The notes below the pieces were generated by a model that ran no database searches, was not told the origin of the DNA, and was given only the letters and a program-made list of their open reading frames with translations. Positions 41,225 to 51,454 of a stretch of DNA of 64,000 bases are shown in pieces (position 1 is the stretch's first letter; the number at the start of each line of letters is the position of its first letter). The translations under genes were made by a program, and so were the position numbers. Source of the DNA: Rebecca billardiae RCC1528 (lineage: Eukaryota > Haptophyta); NCBI GenBank assembly GCA_965240325.2, contig OZ251231.1, forward strand, positions 992,001 through 1,056,000, written 5' to 3'.

Positions 41225-42343
41225 ATGGGCGCGTGCGGCTCGACAAATGGTGCAGACGGAGAGCCTAGAACAGGCGGGGGCTGGTTTCCTCTCGGCAGTA
41301 ATAAGGACAGCGGCAGCAACACGGCGCTCAAGGTCCCGCACGCCATCCCTGTCGCGCTCACGACGCTGTATCGCGTCTCGACGGCGGGCACCGCGCTCGT
41401 CGGGGTCTGCCTCCTCGTCGCCAGTCTCCAAGCGCCGCTGGTCGTGCTCGCGGGCGGGGGATCAGCGCAGGAGTACCAGAGCATCAGTGCGGTCCTTTAC
41501 GACTACGAGTCGGCGCCGGGCCGCCTCTTCGCCGCGCTCTGCACTTTTGCGAGCTTTCTCAATCTAATTACGTTGCATCCGTTCTGGCTTGCGCCGCCCG
41601 CTCAGGATGGGCTGCCTCTGCGCATGGACGCTTGCTGTGGCGTGTTTGGGGCCTGCTGCGCATGTTGCCGCCCAAACATTGACTTTCCTCGCCAAGTGTG
41701 GCCACTCGGGCAGCAAGGTGCGCTGCGCTGGGCGTGGCTCGCGTCGCAGTCCTTTGCACTCCTCCTGCTGGCGTGCATGCGGCCCAGCAACGTTGACGGG
41801 GGGCTCCTCAACGCGCTGATGGGGCATCTGGTGAGTGACCTTGGCGCAGTGGCGGTGCTGTTTGTCAGCCTCGTGCTCGAGGCCATCGTACTCCTCACCC
41901 AGAGCGCCGCCGCGCGCGTGACGGCCCGGCTGGTCGCAGTGGCGGCTGGGCTCCTGTGCGCGCTGCTCTTCATTACGATGTATGCACTGGGCTGCATGGG
42001 CTTGCGGCCGTCCGCGGTGTGCCCTGCACCGCTCGGTACGCTCGGCTTCGTAGCCGAATCGCTGCTGTGCGCGTGCGTCGCTCTTGACTTTCTCTTCGCT
42101 GCCGCGCGGCAGAAGCTCTCGCTGGACGCCGGCCATGATGACCCGGGCGGCTCGATGCTCACAGGCATCGCAGTGATCGGCACCCTCGATCCGCCGCGAG
42201 GTGTGCCCATGCACGAGCAAATGCCTGCCGCCCAGCCAGCACCAGCAAAGGCCGCGGCAGGGCCAGGAAAGCAGGCGGCTGCAGCCACGAAGGCGCCGGC
42301 GGGGCGCAGCAGTGTGGTGGCCGCGGCCGCGCCGATGCAGTGA
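41225..42343 (+). CDS. Multi-pass membrane protein of unknown family
   Basis: 372 aa from ATG 41225; the frame is open to ATG 41048, but the later start gives MGACGS, a good N-myristoylation/palmitoylation signal. About six hydrophobic segments follow, including TAGTALVGVCLLVASL, FAALCTFASFLNLITL, SQSFALLLLACM, LGAVAVLFVSLVLEAIVLL, LVAVAAGLLCALLFITMYAL and FVAESLLCACVALDFLFAA. A Cys-rich loop (CCGVFGACCACCRP) lies between segments 2 and 3. The C-terminus is Ala/Pro-rich. I do not recognise the family; the layout is loosely like Frag1/DRAM-type six-pass proteins. It lies between the MFS and flavin-reductase genes. Confidence 0.65.
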   Translation: MGACGSTNGADGEPRTGGGWFPLGSNKDSGSNTALKVPHAIPVALTTLYRVSTAGTALVGVCLLVASLQAPLVVLAGGGSAQEYQSISAVLYDYESAPGRLFAALCTFASFLNLITLHPFWLAPPAQDGLPLRMDACCGVFGACCACCRPNIDFPRQVWPLGQQGALRWAWLASQSFALLLLACMRPSNVDGGLLNALMGHLVSDLGAVAVLFVSLVLEAIVLLTQSAAARVTARLVAVAAGLLCALLFITMYALGCMGLRPSAVCPAPLGTLGFVAESLLCACVALDFLFAAARQKLSLDAGHDDPGGSMLTGIAVIGTLDPPRGVPMHEQMPAAQPAPAKAAAGPGKQAAAATKAPAGRSSVVAAAAPMQ

Positions 42344-43546
<1,203 letters not shown>

Positions 43547-44371
43547 TTATGTCGAGCGCACGCTGCGGTCAGGCCGAGGGAGGTCGAAGGTTGTTCCCGT
43601 GCGCCCATATGTGTCCCCGCCCAGCCGGCTGAGCGGCTGGTAGTCTTCAAAGCGCACGGTCGGCTTGCCTGGCCCTGCGCCCTCGGGCTCGAGCACCGCG
43701 GTGGCGACGTGCACGAGCACGACCTCGCCGAGGATGAGCGTAGCCGTCACCTGCCCGCTCGCGTTCTTGATCTCGTGCCGATGCGTGAGCTTGCACTCGA
43801 AGTGCACCGCCGACTCGCCGACGCGCGGCGGCCCGACGCGCTCCGACGGCAGCCGGGTGAGCCCCGCCTGGTCGAATTCGTCGACATCGCGCGCGAAGGC
43901 GCCGCAGCAGTGGTTTGCGCTCTCGACGAACCACTCGCTCATGATGCACACGACGAACTCCCCCGTCTCGTCGATGTTCGCCAGCGTGTCCTTCTTGCGG
44001 TCTTCAGTGCGCTGGTTGGCACACACAGAGAAGCCGATTGTGGGCGGGTCGTGCGCGAAGCAGCCGGAGTATGAGAAGGGGGCGAGGTTGCCACCGTACT
44101 TGTCGGAGCGCGTGCTCACGAAGGCGATCGGCCGCGGGACGAACGAGGAGATCATCAGCCCGTAGCAAGACGCCAGCTCCTTCGGATCCAGGCGCGTGTG
44201 CGACTTGTCTGCGAACGGGAGCGGCTGGGGCGTGCCCGGCTTCCACGACGGGTGCGGTGGTGGTGTGACACGCACGGCGTGCGCGTACAGGCGCCGCCAC
44301 CACCAGCGCAAGGCTAGGGCGCCGCCCACCGCCCCCGCACACGCGCAGAGCTGCGCAGCTCCTGCCTGCAT
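43547..44371 (-). CDS. Flavin-reductase-like FMN-binding split-barrel protein
   Basis: 274 aa, single exon. The N-terminus carries one hydrophobic segment (LCACAGAVGGALALRWWW), a likely membrane anchor or signal. The domain starts near LDPKELASCYGLMISSFVPR and has PIAFVSTRSDKYGGNLAPFS, YSGCFAHDPPTIGFSV and TLANIDETGEFVVCIMSE, the flavin reductase/flavoredoxin pattern in which the backbone of the S/T-rich loop holds FMN. Related proteins reduce flavin with NAD(P)H or act as FMN oxidoreductases. It is divergent from fumarylacetoacetase (209 bp), which suggests co-expression with tyrosine breakdown, but no standard step of that pathway needs a flavin reductase. Confidence 0.85.
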   Translation of the reverse strand: MQAGAAQLCACAGAVGGALALRWWWRRLYAHAVRVTPPPHPSWKPGTPQPLPFADKSHTRLDPKELASCYGLMISSFVPRPIAFVSTRSDKYGGNLAPFSYSGCFAHDPPTIGFSVCANQRTEDRKKDTLANIDETGEFVVCIMSEWFVESANHCCGAFARDVDEFDQAGLTRLPSERVGPPRVGESAVHFECKLTHRHEIKNASGQVTATLILGEVVLVHVATAVLEPEGAGPGKPTVRFEDYQPLSRLGGDTYGRTGTTFDLPRPDRSVRST

Positions 44372-44580
44372 CGTTCGCCTTCCGCCGGCCTCGGACGGTG
44401 TTTCGGCGCCTTTCCAGCGGCCGTGTGCGGTTCACGGCCGGTTGCTTGGGAAGCCCGTTGCAGCGACGAATTCTCCTCCGCGCTTTTTTTCGCGTGCTGC
44501 GCGCTCATCCACGCCCCAGCCGGCCGGCCGGTCGGCGAGAGGAGAGCGCGCGCGTCGGCATTCACGCCCGGTGCGAGGCG

Positions 44581-45891
44581 ATGTCGGAGGTCCGCACGCC
44601 GTGCGTCGTCAAATCGGCGAGCAGCTCGCTCTTCCCACTCGAGAACCTCCCCCTCGGCGTCTTCGAGACGGCGGGCCTCGGTCCACGCGTCGGCGTTGCC
44701 CTTGGCGATGTCGTCGTAGACTGCCGCGCGCTCGTGCGCGACGGGCTCCTCGAGGCAGACGGCGCGCATGCGCTCGGATCGGAGCGCGCCAGCCTGGACG
44801 AGTACCTTGCGCTTGAGCCGAGCGCATGGGCCGCCACGCGCGCGGCGCTCACCGCCCTGCTCACGGCTGGCTCCTCGCTGGACGAGGCTCGCGGCGGGCT
44901 CGGCAGCCATGCCGTGCCGCGCGCAGACGCGCGCATGCTGATGCCGTTCACGGTGGGCGACTACACCGATTTCTACTCGTCGATCGACCACGCGCGCAAC
45001 GTCGGCACCATGTTCCGCGGCGCGGCCAACGCCCTCAACCCCAACTGGACGTGGATGCCGATCGCGTACCATGGCCGCGCGTCGTCTGTCGCGGTGAGTG
45101 GCAGTGCGGATCCTCGCCGGCCGTGGGGCCAGCTCGCGCCGTCGGAGGCGGGGGGTCGGCCGTCGTTTGGGCCGTCAGCGCAGGTGGACTACGAGCTCGA
45201 GCTCGGCTTCGTCATCGGCGGCCCGCCCAACCCGATCGGCGAGCCTCTCCGGCTGCGCGGCGGCGACGCCGAGCGTCGCATCTTTGGGTCCGTGCTCGTC
45301 AACGATTGGAGCGCGCGCGACGTGCAGCGCTGGGAGTACGTGCCGCTCGGCCCGTTCACGTCGAAGAACTTCCTCACGACAATCTCGCCGTGGGTCGTCC
45401 CGCTCGCCGCGCTCGAGGCCGCGCGCTGCCCGCTCCGCGAGCCCGAGGGCGACGCGCTCGAGTACCTCGCACTCGACGCGGCCGCGCGCGGCCGCGGCGC
45501 GCTCGACATTGCGCTGGAGGTCGGGCTCTCGCACCGGGGCGCGTGGGCGGGTGAGGCGGTGGTGTGCCGGGGGAACGCGCGCACGTTGTACTGGTCCGCG
45601 GCGCAGCAGGTCGCGCACCACACCGTGACCGGCTGCAACCTGCGCCCGGGCGACCTGCTCGCCACTGGCACCATCTCAGGCCCTGAGCCCGAATCTGGCG
45701 GCTGCCTGCTCGAGCGCACGTGGCGCGCCGAGCGGCCGCTGCCGATGCCCGACGGCTCGAAGCGCGGCTTCCTCGAGGACGGGGACACCGTGGCCATCCG
45801 TGGCGTCGCGCGTGGGCCCAACGGCGCGCAGATTGGCCTTGGCGAGTGCGTCGGCACGCTGCTGCCCGCCGCCACGGGTCCGCCCGTGTAG
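44581..45891 (+). CDS. FAH: Fumarylacetoacetase
   Basis: 436 aa, single exon; ATG 44581 (MSEVRTPCV) is chosen because the frame upstream to 44398 has no family features. It hydrolyses fumarylacetoacetate to fumarate and acetoacetate, the last step of tyrosine breakdown. Motifs: PFTVGDYTDFYSSIDHARNV (catalytic His and metal Asp), MFRGAANALNPNWTWMPIAY followed by HGRASSVAVSG, VDYELELGFVIGG (metal Glu pair), VNDWSARDVQRWEYVPLGPF (metal Asp), TSKNFLTTISPWVVPLAAL (Lys), and GTISGPEPESGGCLLE. The length matches the 419-aa human enzyme. No targeting signal, hence cytosolic. Confidence 0.96.
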   Translation: MSEVRTPCVVKSASSSLFPLENLPLGVFETAGLGPRVGVALGDVVVDCRALVRDGLLEADGAHALGSERASLDEYLALEPSAWAATRAALTALLTAGSSLDEARGGLGSHAVPRADARMLMPFTVGDYTDFYSSIDHARNVGTMFRGAANALNPNWTWMPIAYHGRASSVAVSGSADPRRPWGQLAPSEAGGRPSFGPSAQVDYELELGFVIGGPPNPIGEPLRLRGGDAERRIFGSVLVNDWSARDVQRWEYVPLGPFTSKNFLTTISPWVVPLAALEAARCPLREPEGDALEYLALDAAARGRGALDIALEVGLSHRGAWAGEAVVCRGNARTLYWSAAQQVAHHTVTGCNLRPGDLLATGTISGPEPESGGCLLERTWRAERPLPMPDGSKRGFLEDGDTVAIRGVARGPNGAQIGLGECVGTLLPAATGPPV

Positions 45892-46214
45892 CCGCAGCTG
45901 CCCGCTGAAACGTGCGAGGTGAAGTTCGGAGGAGGTTCCGGCCCGCTGCCATTGTCAGCCGTGGTCCTGCAAACATCACTCTGGGTCAGCCTGGCCTCGA
46001 AAGCCCCTGCCTGCCAGCCAATTTGTGAGCAGCGGTCATGTAGTTGGGCTCGCGTCCAGGCACTGCCAAGGCGGTGGTGACCGTCAGTCAGGCCGTCGCG
46101 GCGCTCACCAGGCTCGGCCGCGACCTGACGAGAAATCGATGCGAGCAGGAAGATGCGCGCCGCATCCATGAAAAAAAAACCAGTACGCCATCAAAAAAGG
46201 ACGACGAAAGCAGA

Positions 46215-47699
46215 ATGGGGCACGTGCATCCTGTCCGCGACGCGCTGGGCGCCGCCGGCCCGTTCGGCGCGGGGTGCGAATCCAGCTCATCGGCGGTGGA
46301 GGTCGCGCACATCAGCCCCCAGGACACGAGCACGTCGGACCCCGCCGCGCCCTCGGACGAAGCGCCGGGCGTGGAGGCGTACGCGCCCTGCGAGAGCTGC
46401 CTGTCCGGCGAGCAGCTCGACGCGCACGTGAGCTCGGCGTGGGAGTGGTACGCGTCGGTGGGCTCTCCCCGGCGCTGGCTCGCGCCGCTCGTCGGCTACT
46501 CGGACGCGGCCTTCCGCCAGCTCGCGCGCGAAGCCGGCGCGGAGATGGCCTCCACGCAGATGCTCGACGCCGGCGGCTGGTGCCGCTCCGCCTCGTACCG
46601 CGCGCAGCACGCGCTCGACTCGGACAGCGGGCCGCTGATCGTGCAGCTCGGCGGCTCGGTGCCCGAGCACCTGCGCGCCTCGGCCGCTCACATCGCCGCG
46701 AGCCACCCGCGCGTCTGCGCCGTCGAGCTCAACCTCGGCTGCCCACAGCGGTGCGCGCGCAAGACGCGGATGGGCGCCTACCTCGCCGAAGACGTGCCCA
46801 ACCTGCGCGCGTGCGTGCTCGCGCTGCGCGCGGGCGTGGCGGAGGGCAACGCGGCGCGGCGCGCGGCGGGGCATGCCGTGCGCTGCGCCGTGCTGACCAA
46901 GGTGCGCTGCTTCGCCGAGCTCGAGCGCACGCTCGCCTACGCCCGGCTGCTCGAGACGCTGGGCTCCGACCTCGTCACAGTCCACGGCCGCACGCGCCAC
47001 TGGGGCGGCGGCCGGCGCACGGGGGCGAATCTCGCGCGGTGGGAGTGGATCCGCGCGGTGAAGGAGGCCGTGCGCGTGCCGTGCGTCGCGAACGGCAACA
47101 TCCGCCACGCCGCGGACGCCGCCGCGTGCCTGGCCGCCACCGGATGCGACGGCTTCATGTCCGGGGTCGGCGCGCTCAAGCGGCCTCACGCCGTGTTTGC
47201 ACCGCCCGGCTGCCCGCCCCCGTTCCCCTCGCGCGCGCACGCCGCGGCGCGGTACTTGGACATCGCCGTGGCGCGCGGCGAGCTGCCGAGGAACGCGCAC
47301 GTGCACCTCATCGGCAAGCTCGCGCTCGTGCGCCTCGCGCCCGAAGCGCACAGCCGAGATGCCGCGGCCGCGCACAGCGCTCGGCGCAAGGCTCTCAACG
47401 CGCTCGCGACGCTGCGCAGCTGGGCCGAGCCTCGCGCCTCGGCGCTGCAGCGGGACGCGGCGGCAGCCCTGGAGCAGCTGTGCGAGCAGGCCGCGTCCGA
47501 CACACGCGGCGGTGGCGTTGAGGCCGGCCTGCTCTCGGACAGCAGTGCGGATGAGGCCGATGACGCGGACGACTACCCAGATCACAGCAAGTGCGCGCTC
47601 AACGCGTCGTCAGGCAGCGGCACTGGCGGCGGCGACCTGCCACAGGCTGGCGGCGGGCAGCTCCCGAATCCGATGCGGAGTGATGGCATCGACGAATGA
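46215..47699 (+). CDS. tRNA-dihydrouridine synthase (Dus1-like)
   Basis: 494 aa from ATG 46215; the frame is open to 46044. An acidic low-complexity N-terminus precedes an FMN TIM barrel: RWLAPLVGYSDAAFRQLARE, GAEMASTQMLDAGGW, PLIVQLGGSVPEHLRASAAH, VELNLGCPQRCARKTRMGAY (catalytic Cys in GCP), VLTKVRCFAELERTLAYAR, DLVTVHGRTRHWGGGRRTGA, VPCVANGNIRHAADAAACL and GCDGFMSGVGALKRP. Dus1 reduces U16/U17 of tRNA with NADPH. The usual GxYG after the Cys loop reads TRMG here, a mild deviation. It is co-directional with FAH (323-bp gap) and has no obvious link to tyrosine breakdown. Confidence 0.9.
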   Translation: MGHVHPVRDALGAAGPFGAGCESSSSAVEVAHISPQDTSTSDPAAPSDEAPGVEAYAPCESCLSGEQLDAHVSSAWEWYASVGSPRRWLAPLVGYSDAAFRQLAREAGAEMASTQMLDAGGWCRSASYRAQHALDSDSGPLIVQLGGSVPEHLRASAAHIAASHPRVCAVELNLGCPQRCARKTRMGAYLAEDVPNLRACVLALRAGVAEGNAARRAAGHAVRCAVLTKVRCFAELERTLAYARLLETLGSDLVTVHGRTRHWGGGRRTGANLARWEWIRAVKEAVRVPCVANGNIRHAADAAACLAATGCDGFMSGVGALKRPHAVFAPPGCPPPFPSRAHAAARYLDIAVARGELPRNAHVHLIGKLALVRLAPEAHSRDAAAAHSARRKALNALATLRSWAEPRASALQRDAAAALEQLCEQAASDTRGGGVEAGLLSDSSADEADDADDYPDHSKCALNASSGSGTGGGDLPQAGGGQLPNPMRSDGIDE

Positions 47700-48270
47700 G
47701 CTAGTATGTATGAACTATATCTGACGACGATTGCTGGCGGCATGTTGTCATCGCAGTCGTCGCTGCTATGACTCCAATAAGTTGCTGCAATCTCATTGGC
47801 CGCAAAAAATCGCTTGTAATAACGGGTCGTTACGCTACGCATCCTAAAGGACGTAACTCGTAAGTTTTTTTGGACGGGCGTCACAGTCCGTCACACGGCA
47901 CTCTTTACTGTTGAATCTGTGAACGTGCCCATTAATTTCAGCTAATCAACCTCTGAAGCAGGAGGTCTCAAAATTCGAAACTCGGTCTCCTCCAGCCCTG
48001 AAAATCGTCCCCGTCCCTTTTTTCTTGATCAAAGATCTTTTTGAAACGTGGTTAGGGCCCGCACTGCGGGCTCCCGACGCTGCGCGCTCCGCCCTGCACC
48101 GCGGGCCATATAGTAATGTATGATGTATTGCTTGCATCATCAGCATCAGCATCAGTACGCACGATCTTCACAATCGTGCGAACTGGCGATGATGATATCT
48201 GATCACGGGCACGCACGACGCCGATTAGATCCGTGCTGCAGCCTTGTCAACTGCGAAGTGACCGCGCGGC
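47700..48270. other. Convergent intergenic gap
   Basis: 571 bp between Dus and the oxidase-like gene. It has CATCAGCATCAGCATCAG near 48136 and a T-rich patch near 47860. No gene seen. Confidence 0.5.
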
Positions 48271-49367
48271 TTACGGCGACGACTCGACGCCGCCGCCAAA
48301 CGGCGCGTTTGCGTTGGGGTAGCCCGCACCGCCGACGGAGTAGTCCTTCTTCGGCGTTGGCTCCGGCTTGCCCTGCCGCCGCGCGTCGAGCCCGTCCCAG
48401 AAGACCTGGATCGCGTCGAGGATCTCCTCGCAGTTGTCGAGGAACTTGTCCTCGTCGCACACGCGCCCGCTCAGGTACACCTCCTTGAGCTCGTCGAGGG
48501 TGTGGTCGGCATGCTGCGCCTCGAGCGCGGCGTGGTGGACCCAGAAGCCGATCGGCACGCGCTTCTCGCGCCGCGCGTTGATCCCCTTCCACCCGTCGAC
48601 CAGCTCATCCCAGAAGCCCGCCGCCGCCCAGTTCTCGACCGCGTACGACGCGGCGAGCGCCGTCTCCGCATCCTCCGAGCCGTACAGCACCTTGAGCGCG
48701 TCGCAGAAGTGAAGCGTGGAGGGGCAGCCGTGCCGCCGGGTGCCCATCGCGTCGAAGGGCACGCCGAGCGACTCGCCGATGTCGAGCAGCCACTCGTAGT
48801 GCCCCGCCTTGAAGTGGAACACGCCGCCCTCCACCGAGCCCTCGGTCGACACGATCTCCTTGTCCAGGCCGTCCACCGCGGCCGCCGCCTTGACCGACGG
48901 CTTCTTGTTGTTGTTGAAGACGACGCCGAGCTCGTTGGCCAAGATCTCCTTGCCCTGTGTGGCATACGCGCGCGTGGAGGGCGCCACCCCGCGCTCGGTG
49001 TCAGCCGCACTGCGCTGCGCGCGCGCACGCGCGCGCAAACTCAGCGAGGGGCGCGCGCCATGCGCACCTCGCGCATTTCGTCGAGCGAGGGCGCATTGAT
49101 GACCTTGGCGAGCTGCGCCTCGAGGAAGAGATTGCTGAACACGGAGAACTGCACGGTCAGGTCCCGCGCCTCCGCGTCCGACACCTCGCCCTTGCTGTAC
49201 CATGCGGTGTACGCGTTGTTCCGCACGACCGGGTGCGACATCACCTTCGACTGCACGCGCTCGACGAAGGCGGGCCATGTGGCGAGCTTGGCGCTCGCGG
49301 GGACGCTGGGCGCCGCCTGGTAGCCGAGGACCACCGCCGCAGGGAGGACGAGGGCGAGTGCGGGCAT
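48271..49367 (-). CDS. Heme-oxygenase-fold (TENA/PqqC/HDO-type) putative oxidase
   Basis: Two exons: 49367-49068 and 48954-48271 (327 aa); the intron is 113 nt and splicing gives PSLDEMRE-GKEILANELGVV. The start MPALALVLPAAVVLGYQAAP looks like a signal or organelle-targeting peptide. The helical domain has HPVVRNNAYTAWYSKGEVSD, QFSVFSNLFLEAQLAKVINA, AGHYEWLLDIGESLGV, AASYAVENWAAAGFWDELV and IGFWVHHAALEAQHADHTLD. The spread of Glu and His on successive helices (LEAQ, NELG, ENW, HHAALEAQHADH) is what is expected of the heme-oxygenase-like diiron oxidases (CADD/UndA/PqqC relatives). Substrate unknown. It is divergent from the aminotransferase at the edge of the tyrosine block. Confidence 0.65.
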
Positions 49368-49775
49368 TGCGTGCGCGACGGGACGCGGCGCGAGCGTGGA
49401 CGGGGTCTCCTCGCGGCGGAAGCGGACACCGACGGTCCAAGCCGGCGGCGGTGGTCAACGTCTGCCCGGCCGGTGGGTGCACGTCCACTCGCCCAGCGAG
49501 GGAGAGTACCTTTTCGTGACTTCGTTTGGGGCATCTGAACAGCCTCAACTTGCCCTCTGATTCGGCGTTGCTGTGTTGCCGATTCCGCAGGTGATTTCTG
49601 AGATTGCAGCCGCTTTTCGTGGCTGACATCACAGGTGAGAGCCGCTGTTGCGTCACCACACTGGACGTGACGCTCCACCGGTCATCCGGCTAGCTCTGGC
49701 GGGGAAGGGCACCCACGACCGCGCCGCCGCTGTGTTCACCGTTCGACCCCCGCCACGTCCGCCGACTTGGACCAC
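49368..49775. promoter_or_regulatory. Divergent promoter region
   Basis: 408 bp between the start codons of the oxidase-like gene and the aminotransferase. No specific motif recognised. Confidence 0.4.
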
Positions 49776-51185
49776 ATGAACGGGCACACGCATGCGGAGC
49801 GCCCCGCGCTGAGCGCGATCGGGCGGGCGAGCGCGCCGAACCAGATCAAGTCGCTCATCGCCCCCTTCGTCGGCGTCGGCGACATCGCCCACCTCGCCCA
49901 AGGCGCGCCGCCGCCCTCTGTGTTCCCGATCACTGGTCTCCAGCTTGAGCTCGCGGACGGCAACGTCGTGCGCGTCGGCGCCGAGGTGATGGCGGCCGCG
50001 CAGCAGTATCAGTACGCGCGCTCGGGGTACACGCCGCTACTCGAGTGGTGCAGGTGCGCGCCCTGCGCGCGCGCTCTCCTTGCACCACCCCCAAGGACGC
50101 CGTCCCGCGCGCTCCGTGCTCACAGCTCTTGCGCGCGCCCCCGCCCCGCGCCTGCGCACCACAGGGACTTCACGGCGAAGCACCACCGCGAGCGCGGCGA
50201 GTGGGAGGTGGCACTGCACGCAGGTGGGACCGACGCGATCGCCAAGCTGATCGAGGTGCTCTGCGACCCGGGCGACGTCGTGCTGTGCGAGGCGTACACG
50301 TGGTCGACCGCGCTCGACGGCATGCGCACGCACGGGGTGTGCCTCGCGGGCGTCGAGGTGGACGAGGCCGGGATGGTGCCCGCCGCGCTCGAGCGCGAGA
50401 TCACGCGCGCCGAGGCCGCAGGGCAGACGATCAAGGCCCTCTACATCGTGCCCAACGGCTCCAACCCGTGCGGCACCACGCTCGCGCCCGAGCGGTTTGC
50501 GCAGATCTACGCGCTGTGCTCTGCGCACGGCATCCTGGTGATGGAGGACGACCCGTACTGGTGGCTGGGGCTGGGCGGCGCGAAGGAGCCGCTCCCCGGG
50601 CCGGCGACGTCGTTCGCCTCCATCGACACCGACGCGCGCGTCGTGCGCATCGACTCGTTCGCCAAGTGCGTCGCGCCGGGCTTCCGGCTCGGCTGGCTCT
50701 CGGGGCCGCCGCGCATTGTGCACGCGTTCAACGCCGCCTCCTCCACGTCCACGCACAACGGCTCGCCGTTCGCGATGGCGGTGCTGCACGCGCTGCTCGA
50801 GCACTGGGGCGAGGCCGGCCTGCACGCGCACATCGAGAGCACGCGCGCGGAGTACCGCCGGCGGCTTGGCGTGGTGCTTGGCGTCGCGCAGAAGCAGCTG
50901 GCCGGCCTCGCTGATTGGTCGACGCCCAAGGCGGGGATGTTCCTCTTCCTCGACCTCTCGCCCTCGGGGGTGCAGGAGTCGACCAAGCTGATGCCCAAGC
51001 TGCGCGAGTACCGCGTGCTCACCATCCCGTCGGCTGTCTTCTCCCCGAGCGGCACGCCGTCGCCGCACATGCGCATCTCCTTCTCGCAGGCCAGCGACGA
51101 CGACATCGTCAAGGGCGTCAGCCGGCTGGCCGATCTGCTGCGCGAGCACAAAAGTGCCCCGTCGACGGTGGGGGCGGGCAGCTGA
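49776..51185 (+). CDS. Class I PLP aminotransferase, AADAT/aromatic type
   Basis: Two exons: 49776-50053 and 50165-51185 (432 aa); the 111-nt intron is stop-free and a multiple of three, and splicing gives LLEWC-RDFTAKHHRERGEW. The fold-type I landmarks are LAQGAPPPSVFPI, QYQYARSGYTPLLEW, LHAGGTDAIAKLIEVLCDPG, YIVPNGSNPCGTTLAPERFA, MEDDPYWWL and the Schiff-base lysine in RIDSFAKCVAPGFRLGWLSG. The final arginine is in SPHMRISFSQAS. The closest family from memory is kynurenine/2-aminoadipate aminotransferase and the archaeal/fungal Aro8-like enzymes, which accept tyrosine and phenylalanine. Given its position it may supply 4-hydroxyphenylpyruvate to HPPD; this needs biochemical proof. No targeting peptide is apparent. 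Confidence 0.9.
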   Translation: MNGHTHAERPALSAIGRASAPNQIKSLIAPFVGVGDIAHLAQGAPPPSVFPITGLQLELADGNVVRVGAEVMAAAQQYQYARSGYTPLLEWCRCAPCARALLAPPPRTPSRALRAHSSCARPRPAPAHHRDFTAKHHRERGEWEVALHAGGTDAIAKLIEVLCDPGDVVLCEAYTWSTALDGMRTHGVCLAGVEVDEAGMVPAALEREITRAEAAGQTIKALYIVPNGSNPCGTTLAPERFAQIYALCSAHGILVMEDDPYWWLGLGGAKEPLPGPATSFASIDTDARVVRIDSFAKCVAPGFRLGWLSGPPRIVHAFNAASSTSTHNGSPFAMAVLHALLEHWGEAGLHAHIESTRAEYRRRLGVVLGVAQKQLAGLADWSTPKAGMFLFLDLSPSGVQESTKLMPKLREYRVLTIPSAVFSPSGTPSPHMRISFSQASDDDIVKGVSRLADLLREHKSAPSTVGAGS

Positions 51186-51454
51186 GCCCGGCGGCGCTCG
51201 TCAACACGTGCGGAGCCAGCAGATGCCGCAGTTCGAGCGCAGCGCGAGTGCTGGTGAATCGCGTGGCTCCCGGCTCCCGTCCGCCCGACAATAAAATTAT
51301 TCAATAATGGGCAATGGCACGCGATGATCTCACTCACTACTCAGTGATGCCGCTGCTATGAATATTCATCACACTCATTGATGATGTCGTCAGTCGTATT
51401 AATGCTGTGATGTCGCAATCTGACTGATGAGAGTACATATGAGCTATCGATCCG
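51186..51454. other. Convergent intergenic gap
   Basis: 269 bp between the aminotransferase and PDAT-type gene 3' ends. Short ATTCATCA-type repeats; no gene seen. Confidence 0.4.

Noticed and set aside
44398-44580. N-terminal extension of fumarylacetoacetase as a targeting peptide
   Set aside because: The family starts near MSEVRTPCV; the extension overlaps the divergent promoter and has stop-free GC-rich sequence by chance.
46215-47699. Dus as a functional member of the tyrosine cluster
   Set aside because: tRNA modification has no known link to tyrosine breakdown; it is more likely an interspersed neighbour.
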